This document shows positions 30,699 through 39,870 of a stretch of DNA of 60,545 bases, piece after piece (positions within the stretch are counted from its first letter, which is position 1; each line of letters starts with the position of its first letter). A program made the translations under genes and the position numbers. The stretch covers positions 1 through 60,545 of the forward strand of contig NZ_QLYY01000028.1 in assembly GCF_003350295.1 (NCBI RefSeq), given 5' to 3'. The stretch comes from Vibrio tetraodonis (GTDB lineage Bacteria; Pseudomonadota; Gammaproteobacteria; Enterobacterales; Vibrionaceae). A model generated the notes under the pieces. That model was not told where the DNA came from. It was given only the letters and a program-made list of their open reading frames with translations, and ran no database searches.

Positions 30699-32096
30699 AT
30701 GCATCAAAATACTGACACACAAAAGTCTAAATATTTGTTGATGGTCGAGGATACTGCTTCAGTCGCTGCACTATATCGCTCTTACCTCGCGCCTCTTGGC
30801 ATCGATATTAATATTGTGGGCACGGGTCGAGACGCGATTGAGAGTATTAGTTTTCGTACACCTGATCTCATCTTACTCGACTTGAGGCTCCCTGATATGA
30901 CAGGGATGAATGTCTTACACGCGGTTAAACAGAAAAATGCCGATATTCCGGTTATTTTTATGACTGCTCACGGTTCAATCGATACTGCCGTGGAGGCTAT
31001 GCGTCATGGCGCTCAGGACTTTTTGATCAAGCCTTGTGAAGCGGACAGGCTGCGTGTCACCGTCAACAATGCGATTCGTAAAGCGAGCAAACTAAGGAAT
31101 GCCGCCGATAACCCCGGAAATCAAAACTATCAAGGCTTTATTGGTAGTAGTCAGACCATGCAGGCGGTGTATCGAACGATAGATTCCGCAGCCTCGAGTA
31201 AAGCCAGTATTTTTATTACTGGTGAGAGTGGAACGGGTAAAGAGGTATGTGCTGAAGCCATTCATGCGGCAAGCAAACGTGGGGATAAGCCCTTTATTGC
31301 AATTAACTGTGCTGCAATCCCGAAAGATTTAATCGAAAGTGAGTTATTTGGTCATGTCAAAGGTGCCTTCACAGGGGCTGCGACTGACAGGCAAGGCGCT
31401 GCGGAACTTGCTGATGGTGGAACACTGTTTCTCGATGAGCTGTGTGAGATGGATCTTGATTTACAAACTAAACTCCTACGCTTTATTCAAACTGGAACCT
31501 TTCAAAAAGTAGGTTCTTCAAAAATGAAGAGTGTCGATGTGCGCTTTGTTTGTGCAACAAACCGTGATCCATGGAAAGAAGTTCAAGAAGGGCGCTTTAG
31601 AGAGGATTTGTATTATCGACTGTACGTCATCCCGCTGCATCTACCTCCATTGAGGGATCGTGGTGATGATGTGATAGAAATTGCGTATTCTTTGCTCGGT
31701 TTTATGTCTAAGGAGGAAGGTAAAGACTTTGTTAGGCTGACGCCTGAAGTTGTCAATCGTTTCGCACAATACGAATGGCCGGGCAATGTTCGTCAGTTGC
31801 AAAACGTATTACGAAATGTGGTCGTGCTCAATAACGGTGAACATATTTCGATAGATATGTTGCCACCTCCACTCAATGTACCGACCGATAACCACATTAG
31901 GGTTGATTGGCAAGAAAAAGGTGAGCTCACGGTTAACGATATATTCCCTCTTTGGATGACAGAGAAAAAGGCGATAGAACAAGCTATTGACGCATGTGAC
32001 GGAAATATTCCGAAAGCAGCTGGCTATCTGGACGTCAGTCCATCAACGATTTATCGTAAACTTCAGAACTGGAACGCAGCAAAGGAAACGCAATAG
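30699..32096 (+). CDS. luxO: Quorum-sensing sigma54 response regulator LuxO
   Basis: The 465-residue protein has a receiver domain with phospho-acceptor D61 (LILLDLRLPDMTG), an AAA+ domain with GESGTGKE and GAFTGA (in HVKGAFTGAATDRQG), and a C-terminal Fis-type helix-turn-helix (IPKAAGYLDVSPSTIYRKLQ). At low cell density LuxU-phosphate phosphorylates it, and it then drives qrr transcription with sigma54. luxU follows after 4 bp. Length agrees with other vibrio LuxO proteins (about 455-465). The upstream region holds qrr1 and LuxO sites. Confidence 0.97.
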   Translation: MHQNTDTQKSKYLLMVEDTASVAALYRSYLAPLGIDINIVGTGRDAIESISFRTPDLILLDLRLPDMTGMNVLHAVKQKNADIPVIFMTAHGSIDTAVEAMRHGAQDFLIKPCEADRLRVTVNNAIRKASKLRNAADNPGNQNYQGFIGSSQTMQAVYRTIDSAASSKASIFITGESGTGKEVCAEAIHAASKRGDKPFIAINCAAIPKDLIESELFGHVKGAFTGAATDRQGAAELADGGTLFLDELCEMDLDLQTKLLRFIQTGTFQKVGSSKMKSVDVRFVCATNRDPWKEVQEGRFREDLYYRLYVIPLHLPPLRDRGDDVIEIAYSLLGFMSKEEGKDFVRLTPEVVNRFAQYEWPGNVRQLQNVLRNVVVLNNGEHISIDMLPPPLNVPTDNHIRVDWQEKGELTVNDIFPLWMTEKKAIEQAIDACDGNIPKAAGYLDVSPSTIYRKLQNWNAAKETQ

Positions 32097-32100
32097 TCCA

Positions 32101-32439
32101 ATGGAACTACTCAATAAACACAAACTTGATCAATTATCGAGTGAAATCGGTGCCAGCAATGTACCTATATTGCTTGATATATTTCTCAATGAAATGGCTC
32201 AATATATCGAAGCTTTAAAGGACGAGGGCCGAGATCAGGAATCCTATCTGAAAGAGATTTGCCACGCATTGAAAAGCAGTGCTGCAAGCTTTGGGGCCGA
32301 ATCTTTGTGTGCACTTGCCATAGAAATTGATGCCAAGGCTAAACTTGGTGAAGTGATTGACGTAGCAGAAACGCAGGAGGCAATGATAACGCTACTGACA
32401 CAAACGCAGCAGCGTTACCAAACATTACTTGCTAAGTAA
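32101..32439 (+). CDS. luxU: Quorum-sensing phosphorelay protein LuxU
   Basis: The 112-residue histidine phosphotransfer protein passes phosphate from the hybrid sensors (LuxN, LuxPQ, CqsS) to LuxO. The active His is H55 in EICHALKSSAASFGA. The helical Hpt pattern continues to the C-terminus. The start is ATG 32101, 4 bp after luxO. Its stop overlaps the convergent yvcK-like gene by 15 bp. Confidence 0.95.
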   Translation: MELLNKHKLDQLSSEIGASNVPILLDIFLNEMAQYIEALKDEGRDQESYLKEICHALKSSAASFGAESLCALAIEIDAKAKLGEVIDVAETQEAMITLLTQTQQRYQTLLAK

Positions 32440-33312
32440 TGACTCTATAACGGATTGAAGCTTACCTCTATCGTGTCGCCATTCTCTGTTTGGTGACGCG
32501 AGAGAGGTTGTTAGACACTGCCAATCAGTGAGCTCTGGATGTTCCTCTTCGCCAACAACGATATCAATTTTACGCCCGCGACAAGATCTTTCACACCACT
32601 CTAGCTTCTCTTTCAAGACCATGTTTCCTGCAGGCCCACGCTCGGCAGACATATTCTCAATAAAAACAAGCTTCGCGTTTGAGTTATCTTCTATTGCTCT
32701 ACCAACTTCCGGTAAAAGTAAGGGAGCCATGATACTGGTTAAAAAGCTTCCCGGCCCAAGAATAATCGCATCGGCTTGCTCGATAGCAAGTACACCTTCA
32801 CTGGTCGCAGGAACTTGAGGAGAGAGTTCTAAACGAACCAGTTTATCCGGCATTTCATCAACGCTTGTTTCTCCCGTTACCCAATGACCATTTTCAGCGA
32901 GAGCTTTGAGATCACAAGGGTGTTCCGTCATGGGAATAATATTGATGTCCACCTTGAGCATATTTCGGATCAGATTAATCGCGTCTAGAGGACGAACAGA
33001 AAGATTATCTAGGGCTGTGAGCATTAAGTTACCTAGATTGTGGCCGTCGAGCTCCCCTGAACCTTTGAAGCGATATTCAAACATCATAGAGCTAATCGAA
33101 GGAGAAGTAATAAGCTGATTGATACAGTTGCGAGTATCTCCCCAAGCGATCCCTCCTTGACAGTGGCGAATTCGGCCCGTTGAGCCTCCATTATCTGTTG
33201 TGGCAACGATACCGGTCGCATTTTCACCAAAGTCCTTAAGAGCAGAGAGCATACGCCCTAAGCCGTGACCGCCTCCAATTGCAACCACCTTCTTTTGTTT
33301 ATACAAAGTCAT
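32425..33312 (-). CDS. YvcK/CofD-like protein (YbhK family)
   Basis: The 295-residue protein belongs to the CofD-like gluconeogenesis factor family. Signatures are GGGHGLGRMLSAL at the start, VATTDNGGSTGRIR (about 37-50), GHNLGNLMLTALDNL (about 90-105) and ILGPGSFLTSIMAPLL (about 183-198). The family binds UDP-sugars (Bacillus YvcK binds UDP-GlcNAc) and links cell-wall precursor supply to carbon metabolism; no 2-phospho-lactate transferase role is expected here since F420 is absent. In E. coli the homologue ybhK also sits next to moaA, divergently, as here. It converges with luxU. Confidence 0.88.
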   Translation of the reverse strand: MTLYKQKKVVAIGGGHGLGRMLSALKDFGENATGIVATTDNGGSTGRIRHCQGGIAWGDTRNCINQLITSPSISSMMFEYRFKGSGELDGHNLGNLMLTALDNLSVRPLDAINLIRNMLKVDINIIPMTEHPCDLKALAENGHWVTGETSVDEMPDKLVRLELSPQVPATSEGVLAIEQADAIILGPGSFLTSIMAPLLLPEVGRAIEDNSNAKLVFIENMSAERGPAGNMVLKEKLEWCERSCRGRKIDIVVGEEEHPELTDWQCLTTSLASPNREWRHDRGKLQSVIESLLSK

Positions 33313-33483
33313 TCAATGTGTTCTTATTTTTTCATATTCATCTATAACTTAGATTAATAGATTAGCCCAAAGTACTCAATGCCATGGTTTTTCCTGCTCC
33401 GCTGTGTTTTTCTCTTTTTAAGGTAGCAAGATAGGCCAATATTGAGTATTTTACTGCTAGCTACTGTTTTTGTCGCTAACGAA

Positions 33484-33606
33484 AAGCAGTTGCCATAACT
33501 CCGAGCTTATCAGGCTAAGTTCTTCAAGAATATGCGTGCTAAGCCAGTGACGTGGTGTCACCAGGGCATAGCAAGAAATGGCTAGGCCTCCCGTATTTGG
33601 AAAGGT
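33484..33606 (+). promoter_or_regulatory. Moco riboswitch in the moaA leader
   Basis: The leader contains the conserved blocks ACTCCGAGC, GGGCATAGCAAGAAATGG and GGCCTCCCGTA found in the Moco RNA motif of E. coli and vibrio moaA leaders, with short complementary stems between them (TAGCC-like, GTGACG/TGTCAC). The last stem can cover the ribosome site AAAGG before ATG 33612. The element represses moa expression when molybdenum cofactor is plentiful. Boundaries are approximate. Confidence 0.85.
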
Positions 33607-33611
33607 GTTCA

Positions 33612-34598
33612 ATGGCGCAACAATTTGAAGATAAGTTTCAGCGCAAATTTTATTATTTGCGCCTCTCGGTTACTGATGTTTGTAACTTCAAATGTCAGTA
33701 CTGCCTTCCTGATGGCTACAAACCTTCAGGGAAAAGCAATTCTTTTTTAACGCTCCCCGAGCTCCAGCGTGTGGTTAGTGCTTTTGCTAATTGTGGTACC
33801 TCCAAAGTGAGGATCACGGGAGGAGAGCCGACTTTACGCAAAGATTTTGCTGAAATTGTTCATACTGTGGCTCAAACACACGGAATAACTAAGGTAGCGA
33901 TGACGACCAATGGTTACCGTATGAAAAAGCAGATTCACAGGTGGAAAGATGCTGGCTTAACCCATATTAATGTGAGTGTGGATAGTTTGGATCCACGTAG
34001 GTTCCACCAGATCACAGGTGAGAATAGATTCTTTGAAGTCATGTCCGGTATAGAGCGAGCGTTTGAAGTCGGTTTTGAGCAAGTGAAAGTTAATGTGGTC
34101 TTACTTAAAGATTTGAACTCACGAGCGCTGCCGCAGTTTTTGTGTTGGATCAAAGACAGGCCTATTCAATTACGCTTTATTGAGCTGATGCAAACCGGGG
34201 AAATGGATCAACTATTTCAAAGTCAGCATGTGTCAGGTGTGTCGATTCGCAATCAGCTAATAGCTGAAGGATGGCTGCTCAAACAAAGACAATCCCACGA
34301 TGGCCCAGCGCAAGTCTACTTTCATCCTGATTATCTGGGGGAAGTCGGTTTGATCATGCCGTATGAACGAGATTTCTGCGTAAGTTGCAATCGTTTGAGA
34401 GTATCAGCAAAAGGGAAACTTCATTTATGCTTGTTTGGAGAACAAGGTATTGAACTGCGCGATTTATTGCGGCAAGACTCTCAACAGCAAGCCTTAATCG
34501 ATCGTATTCAAGGCCAATTACAAACTAAAGCGGTGAGTCACTTTCTTCATGACGGTAATCCAGGTATGACGCCTCATCTTGCGTCGATCGGTGGCTAA
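33612..34598 (+). CDS. moaA: GTP 3',8-cyclase MoaA
   Basis: The 328-residue radical-SAM enzyme starts molybdenum cofactor synthesis by converting GTP to 3',8-cyclo-GTP. The N-terminal cluster motif is CNFKCQYC (CxxxCxxC, about 24-31) and the C-terminal cluster FCVSCNRLRVSAKGKLHLCLF; the functional GG end (ASIGG) is present. I start at ATG 33612 (MAQQFEDKFQRKFYYLRLSV); the longer frame from 33552 only translates the riboswitch. First gene of moaABCDE. Confidence 0.96.
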   Translation: MAQQFEDKFQRKFYYLRLSVTDVCNFKCQYCLPDGYKPSGKSNSFLTLPELQRVVSAFANCGTSKVRITGGEPTLRKDFAEIVHTVAQTHGITKVAMTTNGYRMKKQIHRWKDAGLTHINVSVDSLDPRRFHQITGENRFFEVMSGIERAFEVGFEQVKVNVVLLKDLNSRALPQFLCWIKDRPIQLRFIELMQTGEMDQLFQSQHVSGVSIRNQLIAEGWLLKQRQSHDGPAQVYFHPDYLGEVGLIMPYERDFCVSCNRLRVSAKGKLHLCLFGEQGIELRDLLRQDSQQQALIDRIQGQLQTKAVSHFLHDGNPGMTPHLASIGG

Positions 34599-34684
34599 CA
34601 GCAGACTTTGTAAGTTTTGATTTCATTTAATTAAAGGCCAAGTTACGGCTATAAGATAAAAATTTAACTAACATAGGTGAACAA

Positions 34685-35197
34685 ATGGGGCATGCAGAAA
34701 AAAGTTTTCAACCCGCCAATATTGCGGTTTTGACGGTATCGGATACTCGTACCGAAGATAATGATACATCGGGATCTTATCTTGTCGAAAGTGCCACTCA
34801 AGCAGGACACACTATCGTAGATAAACAGATTGTTATTGACGATAAATACACAATTCGAGCCATTGTTTCACAGTGGATTGCAGATCCTAAAGTACAAGTT
34901 GTCATGGTCACGGGGGGAACTGGCTTTACGTCACGAGACAGTACTCCAGAAGCTCTGATCCCGCTGTTTGATAAACAGGTTGAAGGTTTCGGTGAGTTAT
35001 TTCGTCATGTGTCTTATCAGGAAATCGGCACATCGACGATTCAGTCACGCGCTGTAGGTGGGTTTGCTAATCATACGGTTATTTTTGCATTGCCAGGTTC
35101 AACGGGAGCTTGTCGTACTGGGTGGACCAAGATCATTGAGCCTCAATTAGATACCACACATCGCCCATGTAACTTTATGCCGCATATTGGAGGGTGA
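34685..35197 (+). CDS. moaB: Molybdopterin biosynthesis protein MoaB
   Basis: The 170-residue MogA/MoaB-family protein has the MPT-binding motif VVMVTGGTGFTSRDSTPEAL (about 75-95) and ALPGSTGACRTGW (about 140). In E. coli MoaB is dispensable but can adenylylate molybdopterin. AGGTGA lies upstream of the ATG. It is 86 bp after moaA and overlaps the moaC leader. Confidence 0.95.
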   Translation: MGHAEKSFQPANIAVLTVSDTRTEDNDTSGSYLVESATQAGHTIVDKQIVIDDKYTIRAIVSQWIADPKVQVVMVTGGTGFTSRDSTPEALIPLFDKQVEGFGELFRHVSYQEIGTSTIQSRAVGGFANHTVIFALPGSTGACRTGWTKIIEPQLDTTHRPCNFMPHIGG

Positions 35198-35205
35198 GTA
35201 GCCTT

Positions 35206-35685
35206 ATGAGTCAATTAACTCACATTAATGCTTCAGGTGAAGCCAACATGGTGGATGTTTCAGAGAAGGTGTCAACAGTGAGAGAGGCTCGTGCAGAGGC
35301 TCTAGTGCAAATGCTACCAGAAACGATAGAGCTCATCACTTCTGGGCAGCATCACAAGGGTGATGTAATGGCTACTGCTCGCATTGCTGGAATTCAAGCA
35401 GCTAAACGAACCTGGGACTTGATCCCGCTTTGCCATCCATTGCTGTTGTCTAAGGTCGAGGTACACATTGAAGTTGTGCCATCAGAAAGTAAATTGCGTA
35501 TTGAGTCCGTGTGTAAATTAGCTGGCAAAACAGGAGTTGAAATGGAGGCTTTGACAGCAGCTTCTGTTGCAGCACTGACTATCTACGACATGTGCAAAGC
35601 GGTACAAAAAGACATTGTCATTGAACAGGTTCGTTTACTGGAAAAAACGGGTGGCAAATCTGGTCATTTTAGGGCAAGCGTATGA
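35206..35685 (+). CDS. moaC: Cyclic pyranopterin monophosphate synthase MoaC
   Basis: The 159-residue enzyme converts 3',8-cyclo-GTP to cPMP. The start MSQLTHINASGEANMVDVSE matches the family start; a GTG 12 bp upstream is less likely. Catalytic elements PLCHPL (LIPLCHPLLLSKVEV) and GVEMEALTAASVAALTIYDM, then KSGHF, are present. Its stop overlaps moaD (ATGA). Confidence 0.96.
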   Translation: MSQLTHINASGEANMVDVSEKVSTVREARAEALVQMLPETIELITSGQHHKGDVMATARIAGIQAAKRTWDLIPLCHPLLLSKVEVHIEVVPSESKLRIESVCKLAGKTGVEMEALTAASVAALTIYDMCKAVQKDIVIEQVRLLEKTGGKSGHFRASV

Positions 35686-35927
35686 TTAAAGTTTTATTCT
35701 TTGCTCAAACTCGAGAATTAGTGGGTGTTGAAACCTTAGATGTGGAAGCTTGTTTTGATACAGTGGAAGCGTTGCGCGCTAGTCTTGCTACCCGGGAGGG
35801 GAAGTGGGACTTGGCTTTGGATGCCAGCAAACTCCTCGCGGCTGTTAACCAATCGATTGTGTCTTTGAATCATCCCCTCGCTGATGGGGATGAAGTGGCT
35901 TTTTTCCCACCAGTGACGGGAGGGTAA
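35682..35927 (+). CDS. moaD: Molybdopterin synthase sulfur carrier subunit MoaD
   Basis: The 81-residue ubiquitin-fold protein ends in VAFFPPVTGG, the C-terminal Gly-Gly that is adenylylated and thiocarboxylated to carry sulfur to MoaE. ATG overlaps the moaC stop by 4 bp; moaE follows 5 bp later. Confidence 0.95.
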   Translation: MIKVLFFAQTRELVGVETLDVEACFDTVEALRASLATREGKWDLALDASKLLAAVNQSIVSLNHPLADGDEVAFFPPVTGG

Positions 35928-35932
35928 ATCCA

Positions 35933-36391
35933 GTGAATAGCGTTTCTGTACAAACTGAAGACTTCGCAGTAGGTTATGAATATGAAAAGCTAGCCGACAA
36001 CAGTGCAGTAGGTGCTGTTGTGACATTTGTGGGGAAGGTTAGAGACATGAACCTTGGTGACAGTGTGACAGGTTTGTCTTTGGAGCACTATCCAGGAATG
36101 ACGGAAAAAGCCTTGATGGAAATTTGCGACCAAGCGACTCAAAGGTGGTCGCTATCTGGTGTTCGAGTGATTCACCGTGTGGGCGATCTTGATGTTGGTG
36201 ACCAAATCGTATTTGTGGGTGTATCAAGCGCTCACCGAGGTGCAGCTTTTGAAGCCTGTGAATTTATAATGGACTATCTTAAAACCAAGGCTCCTTTCTG
36301 GAAAAAGGAACGTATAGATGGAGCGACTCGGTGGGTTGAATCGCGCAATTCTGACCAGCTTGCTGCGCAGCGTTGGAAGTCAAACCACTAG
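35933..36391 (+). CDS. moaE: Molybdopterin synthase catalytic subunit MoaE
   Basis: The 152-residue subunit transfers sulfur from MoaD to cPMP, making molybdopterin. Family motifs are AVVTFVGKVRDMN (about 29-41), LEHYPGMTEKAL, HRVGDLDVGD, SAHRGAAFEACEFIMDYLK and APFWKKE with the active Lys. It uses a GTG start with GGAGG upstream. Last clear moa gene. Confidence 0.95.
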   Translation: MNSVSVQTEDFAVGYEYEKLADNSAVGAVVTFVGKVRDMNLGDSVTGLSLEHYPGMTEKALMEICDQATQRWSLSGVRVIHRVGDLDVGDQIVFVGVSSAHRGAAFEACEFIMDYLKTKAPFWKKERIDGATRWVESRNSDQLAAQRWKSNH

Positions 36392-36429
36392 AGCCCGCCG
36401 TTCACATACTTTTGTCTCTGGGGGTTTAT

Positions 36430-36633
36430 ATGAACAAACAGACGATTAAACGGGCTGTAATGATAGCTATAGTAGTGGGTACGCTGCTTAATCTTATTAA
36501 CCAATATGATGCATTTGTGGGAGATAGTGGGTTGAACTGGGTCAAAGCCCTGTTAACTTACTGTGTCCCTTTTTGTGTTTCTTTGTTTAGTAGTTGGCTG
36601 GCTGCTCGTGATGCAAAGGCAAATTGTTCTTAG
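36430..36633 (+). CDS. Small NrtS-type nitrate/nitrite transport protein
   Basis: The 67-residue protein has two membrane helices (about 9-25 and 37-58) and the pattern AVMIAIVVGTLLNLINQYDA ... WVKALLTYCVPFCVS, which fits the small NrtS family known to support nitrate/nitrite uptake in cyanobacteria and marine bacteria. The ATG at 36430 has GGGG upstream (weak). It lies 38 bp after moaE, so it may be co-expressed with the Moco genes, which supply nitrate reductase. Family assignment is from memory of short conserved residues. Confidence 0.7.
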   Translation: MNKQTIKRAVMIAIVVGTLLNLINQYDAFVGDSGLNWVKALLTYCVPFCVSLFSSWLAARDAKANCS

Positions 36634-37164
36634 TTTTGCTTCTTTGGTGTGTTTTTGGACCTGATAACAGAAATAATACTTGTCGACTAATTTGGTGTTA
36701 TTCTTCCATATCTCTTACCTTCACCTTTCTGCGTTTAGAAATTGCATAACAAGGCTTTATATTATGTTAAGTGTTTTTAATGCTTTATTTACCACTAAAT
36801 TCCCGTAAATATTTTTTTGACAAGTAAAATTAACTGATTCAATTCAAGAAGCTGTAAATAGCTACTCCTAATGATAGATCTTATTTATCTTATGTTGTTC
36901 TGATTAACTAAAAAAAGGGTTTTTATAGATATTATTATCAAAAATATTGATATTTTGTTTATGAAAACCTTGGAAAACTTATGAAATACGGCTCGGCTTA
37001 ACACTTGAAACAGCTTGTTAACATACTAAAGTGCATTTTTATTCATTATGTGGTTGTATGAACAGCATGTCATTTCACGGCACTTGACTATTGCATTGAT
37101 ATAAGAAGTTTTTATTTTTGACTAGTGAGTGTTTTGTAACCTGAAGCGAGAGGGTTGTATTACC
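36634..37164. other. About 530 bp A+T-rich intergenic region
   Basis: No open frame, RNA or terminator that I can support. The low G+C and the isolated large gene that follows suggest this segment (36.6-39.9 kb) was acquired and may be silenced by H-NS. It should contain the promoter of the gene at 37165. Confidence 0.4.
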
Positions 37165-39870
37165 ATGAGAGCAAGCGCAGTTTTTACCCCAAATAGAAGT
37201 GAGAGCATCAATTCTTCCAATGCATTGAAGTCAAAAAATGAATGTCACGAAATGGGAAGAAATATAAAAAAAGTAAGCCAACTAAGAGGCTTCTCATTCT
37301 TTAGTAAAAGTGAAAAGAACCTTCATCAAGTCGCGAGTTCTGATTTACAAGAGAGTAAGCCGAGTACGCGAATTCGTCTAGCTCGCTCAAATAGTGCGCC
37401 TGCTGCTGTAACCCCGCCACCACCCAAGGTGAAATTGAGCAGCTCAGATAAAGGTGGAACGCCAGAGCGTCGAGTCATCGCTGATGATGTCAAAATGATT
37501 CATTCAAAGATCAAAGATGAATTGGACGAAAATAACAAGCAATATCATAAAGCTATAGATGTGTTGAACACTCAGCTTGAACCTGTACTCGAGGAATATT
37601 CAGAGCCAGGTGGTCATTTATCTTATCAAGATACCAAGCAAATCCACGTGGCATTTAAGAAGTTGAGTAAGCAATTACCTAAAGGTGAGTTAAAGGAACT
37701 ATGTGCGATTCTTGCTCAGCATACTAAGTGTGATTGGATGCAAATGAAGCATGAAAAACTGCAAGCTAAGCAGCTAGGCGAGTATCTTGAGTTAGGAAAG
37801 CCTGGAGCAGGGAAAGCAACAACATACAGTGTCGGTGTCAACGCAGGAGCAAGTTTATTGGCTGTTCCGGGTACTGACGCTAAGGTGGGGCCTTTTGCGG
37901 ATGTTTCACTAGGTATATCAACAGAGACACGTTTTAATGCCGATGATGAAGGCCTAGTCTTTGAGGAAATCAGTCATAGTGTAAGCTCTGGACTCAAAGC
38001 CGGAGTGCAGGCGAGCTTGTCGGATAACGTTGGATTGAAGGCACAAGCAAAAGCGTCGGGTCAAGGTAGTCTGACTTATTTTAAAGAGTGGAACAACTCA
38101 AAAGACTATATTGCGCAAAATGGCCCTGACGCCAAAAAAACCAAGGCACTGAAGAAACAAAAACAACTCGCGGCTAATAGCCAGCACCGGCTTAATGAAC
38201 TACTAAAATCTGCTTTGAAGATCAATGCAAGTGTTAATGCTCCTGCCCCAGAGAGGACCAAACCACTAATGGGTTTTTACACCACTAAAGCGGGTGATGT
38301 TGGGCTATCAGTTAATGCTGGCACTACATTCAATGTTGGTAGTCTGGATGTCAACTTTGGTGGTGGGTTTGGCGCCAATCGCTCGAAAAGTACTACGGAT
38401 ATTTATGAGTTTGTACCCAACCAGCTTGCCGATGTTGTACTCAAAAATAAAGCTAAGCTCGATGAATTACCAGATAATTTTACTCATCACGCTAGGCAAA
38501 TACTAATGAGTAATAATGACAAGGATCCTAAAGCTGCAATTGGAGGGTTAAACCTGCTGAAAAGGGACATGAATGAGTACTGTGAGGTGGTGCAAAAATA
38601 CGATTACTTTAAATCATCTGGCAGTGCTAACAAATCAGAGTTAAAAGCGCTAAGAAACCAAAAGCATCAAATTGAGAATCGTTGGGGAGCAATTGGTCGA
38701 CATCAGTTTTTGCAGTTTGCTTCCGCATCTCATGCACTTTTTGCCAGTACCATCATGCCAAACAAGCACCTTGTTTCTGGGATCAATCCAAACAGAGAAC
38801 AAGAGTTGTCAAACTTGATTGGTCAAACGGGCGTTCTGGTACAAAATCCATCAATTGACTATTCAAAGTCACGCTTAGACAAAATTGCAACTTTTGAGCA
38901 AGAAATTTATTTGCAGGTTGCAGATACTCGCTCGAGCTTCTCAATTAATGCAGGTCCAATTTCAGGCCAGTTGGATATCGTAGAGCGCCAGCGTATCCAC
39001 CCCAGTAGAATTCGTGAGGGTCGATATATTGATGTGGTATTTACAGGTTCAGTAGCCAGCTCACTCCAAGGTTTGATTAATGTAGCCACACTACAACAAG
39101 CGATAGCTGAGCAGGGAATTGAGTTACCGGGAGATCTGGATATCGCTCCTGATATTGGTGGTGGGTTTTCATTTTCATACACTAGCCGGTCATTTAAGCC
39201 CGATTACAGCAAAGCAGAAGACTACAAAGGTGAGAAGGGTTGGCGCAAACAGTTTTCTCGTACCACCAAAACGTTATCAGCGAATGTTAATGTCGGCGGG
39301 TCTGGCACGGTAGCGGTAGGCGCTCATGCAGGGGCTAATGTTGGGGTCAATAAGAGTAAAACGACGGTAGTAAGCGAAAAAATTGCCAGTGATGATTTGA
39401 CTTTTACCATGGTGCGTTTCAATCGTTTATATCGTGATGCTAAATTAAACACCGACAATGCAGAGTGGAAGCAGTTTTTCACAGATAACAAAGCTGAGTA
39501 CAAGAAGATGTTTGCAAAACTTGGTTCAAGTGAGCATCCAATGAAAGAGGAAGTGAAATTTTTCTTCAAAGAGTTAATTGATAGGGCACCACAAACAGAG
39601 AAGAGAAACCTAGAAGAGCAACAGGGTGAATTCTTCGCTACCATGAGAGCGTTTAAGCAAGACGAAGACAATGAGGATAAGTTTAAGCAAGCACAAGCTT
39701 GTTTAGAAAGTTATCTAGAGCAACAAACGGCGCCTTGGTGGGAAGCACATACTGGCCGTTGGAAGGATTTGGAGTTTAAATCGAAGGCTGATTCTGGTTT
39801 GGATTTAAAATCGAAGCTTTTAAAAGGGTTAGGAGTACACCTAAGGGCGAATAAGTTTCAAAGCCAGTAA
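37165..39870 (+). CDS. Large AvrE-like putative effector, 901 residues
   Basis: I do not firmly recognise this protein. It has no signal peptide or membrane helix. Residues 1-95 are polar, Ser/Asn/Lys-rich and disordered, with RLARSNSAPAAV (RSNSAP at 74-79, a mode-1 14-3-3 site RSxSxP) and PPPP (84-87). Residues 100-220 are helical. From about 222 come blocks of glycine-rich alternating strands (YSVGVNAGASLLAVPGTDAK; LSVNAGTTFNVGSLDVNFGG; LSANVNVGGSGTVAVGAHAG) separated by helical regions. By eye this resembles the C-terminal half of AvrE/DspE-family type III effectors, which form beta-barrel pores in host membranes. ATG 37165 with GAGAGGG upstream is preferred to GTG 37129. It stands alone. 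Secretion route is unknown; no secretion system genes other than flagellar ones are in the window. Confidence 0.6.
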   Translation: MRASAVFTPNRSESINSSNALKSKNECHEMGRNIKKVSQLRGFSFFSKSEKNLHQVASSDLQESKPSTRIRLARSNSAPAAVTPPPPKVKLSSSDKGGTPERRVIADDVKMIHSKIKDELDENNKQYHKAIDVLNTQLEPVLEEYSEPGGHLSYQDTKQIHVAFKKLSKQLPKGELKELCAILAQHTKCDWMQMKHEKLQAKQLGEYLELGKPGAGKATTYSVGVNAGASLLAVPGTDAKVGPFADVSLGISTETRFNADDEGLVFEEISHSVSSGLKAGVQASLSDNVGLKAQAKASGQGSLTYFKEWNNSKDYIAQNGPDAKKTKALKKQKQLAANSQHRLNELLKSALKINASVNAPAPERTKPLMGFYTTKAGDVGLSVNAGTTFNVGSLDVNFGGGFGANRSKSTTDIYEFVPNQLADVVLKNKAKLDELPDNFTHHARQILMSNNDKDPKAAIGGLNLLKRDMNEYCEVVQKYDYFKSSGSANKSELKALRNQKHQIENRWGAIGRHQFLQFASASHALFASTIMPNKHLVSGINPNREQELSNLIGQTGVLVQNPSIDYSKSRLDKIATFEQEIYLQVADTRSSFSINAGPISGQLDIVERQRIHPSRIREGRYIDVVFTGSVASSLQGLINVATLQQAIAEQGIELPGDLDIAPDIGGGFSFSYTSRSFKPDYSKAEDYKGEKGWRKQFSRTTKTLSANVNVGGSGTVAVGAHAGANVGVNKSKTTVVSEKIASDDLTFTMVRFNRLYRDAKLNTDNAEWKQFFTDNKAEYKKMFAKLGSSEHPMKEEVKFFFKELIDRAPQTEKRNLEEQQGEFFATMRAFKQDEDNEDKFKQAQACLESYLEQQTAPWWEAHTGRWKDLEFKSKADSGLDLKSKLLKGLGVHLRANKFQSQ

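Noticed and set aside
33552..33611. Longer N-terminus for MoaA (MVSPGHSKKWLGLPYLERCS)
   Set aside because: This stretch is the Moco riboswitch; MoaA proteins start near the ATG at 33612.
37129..37164. GTG start 12 codons upstream in the AvrE-like gene
   Set aside because: No ribosome site before it; ATG 37165 has GAGAGGG at good distance.
39700..39790. WxxxE motif (WKDLE) in the AvrE-like protein as sign of a GTPase-mimic effector
   Set aside because: A five-residue pattern with two fixed positions is expected by chance in 900 residues.
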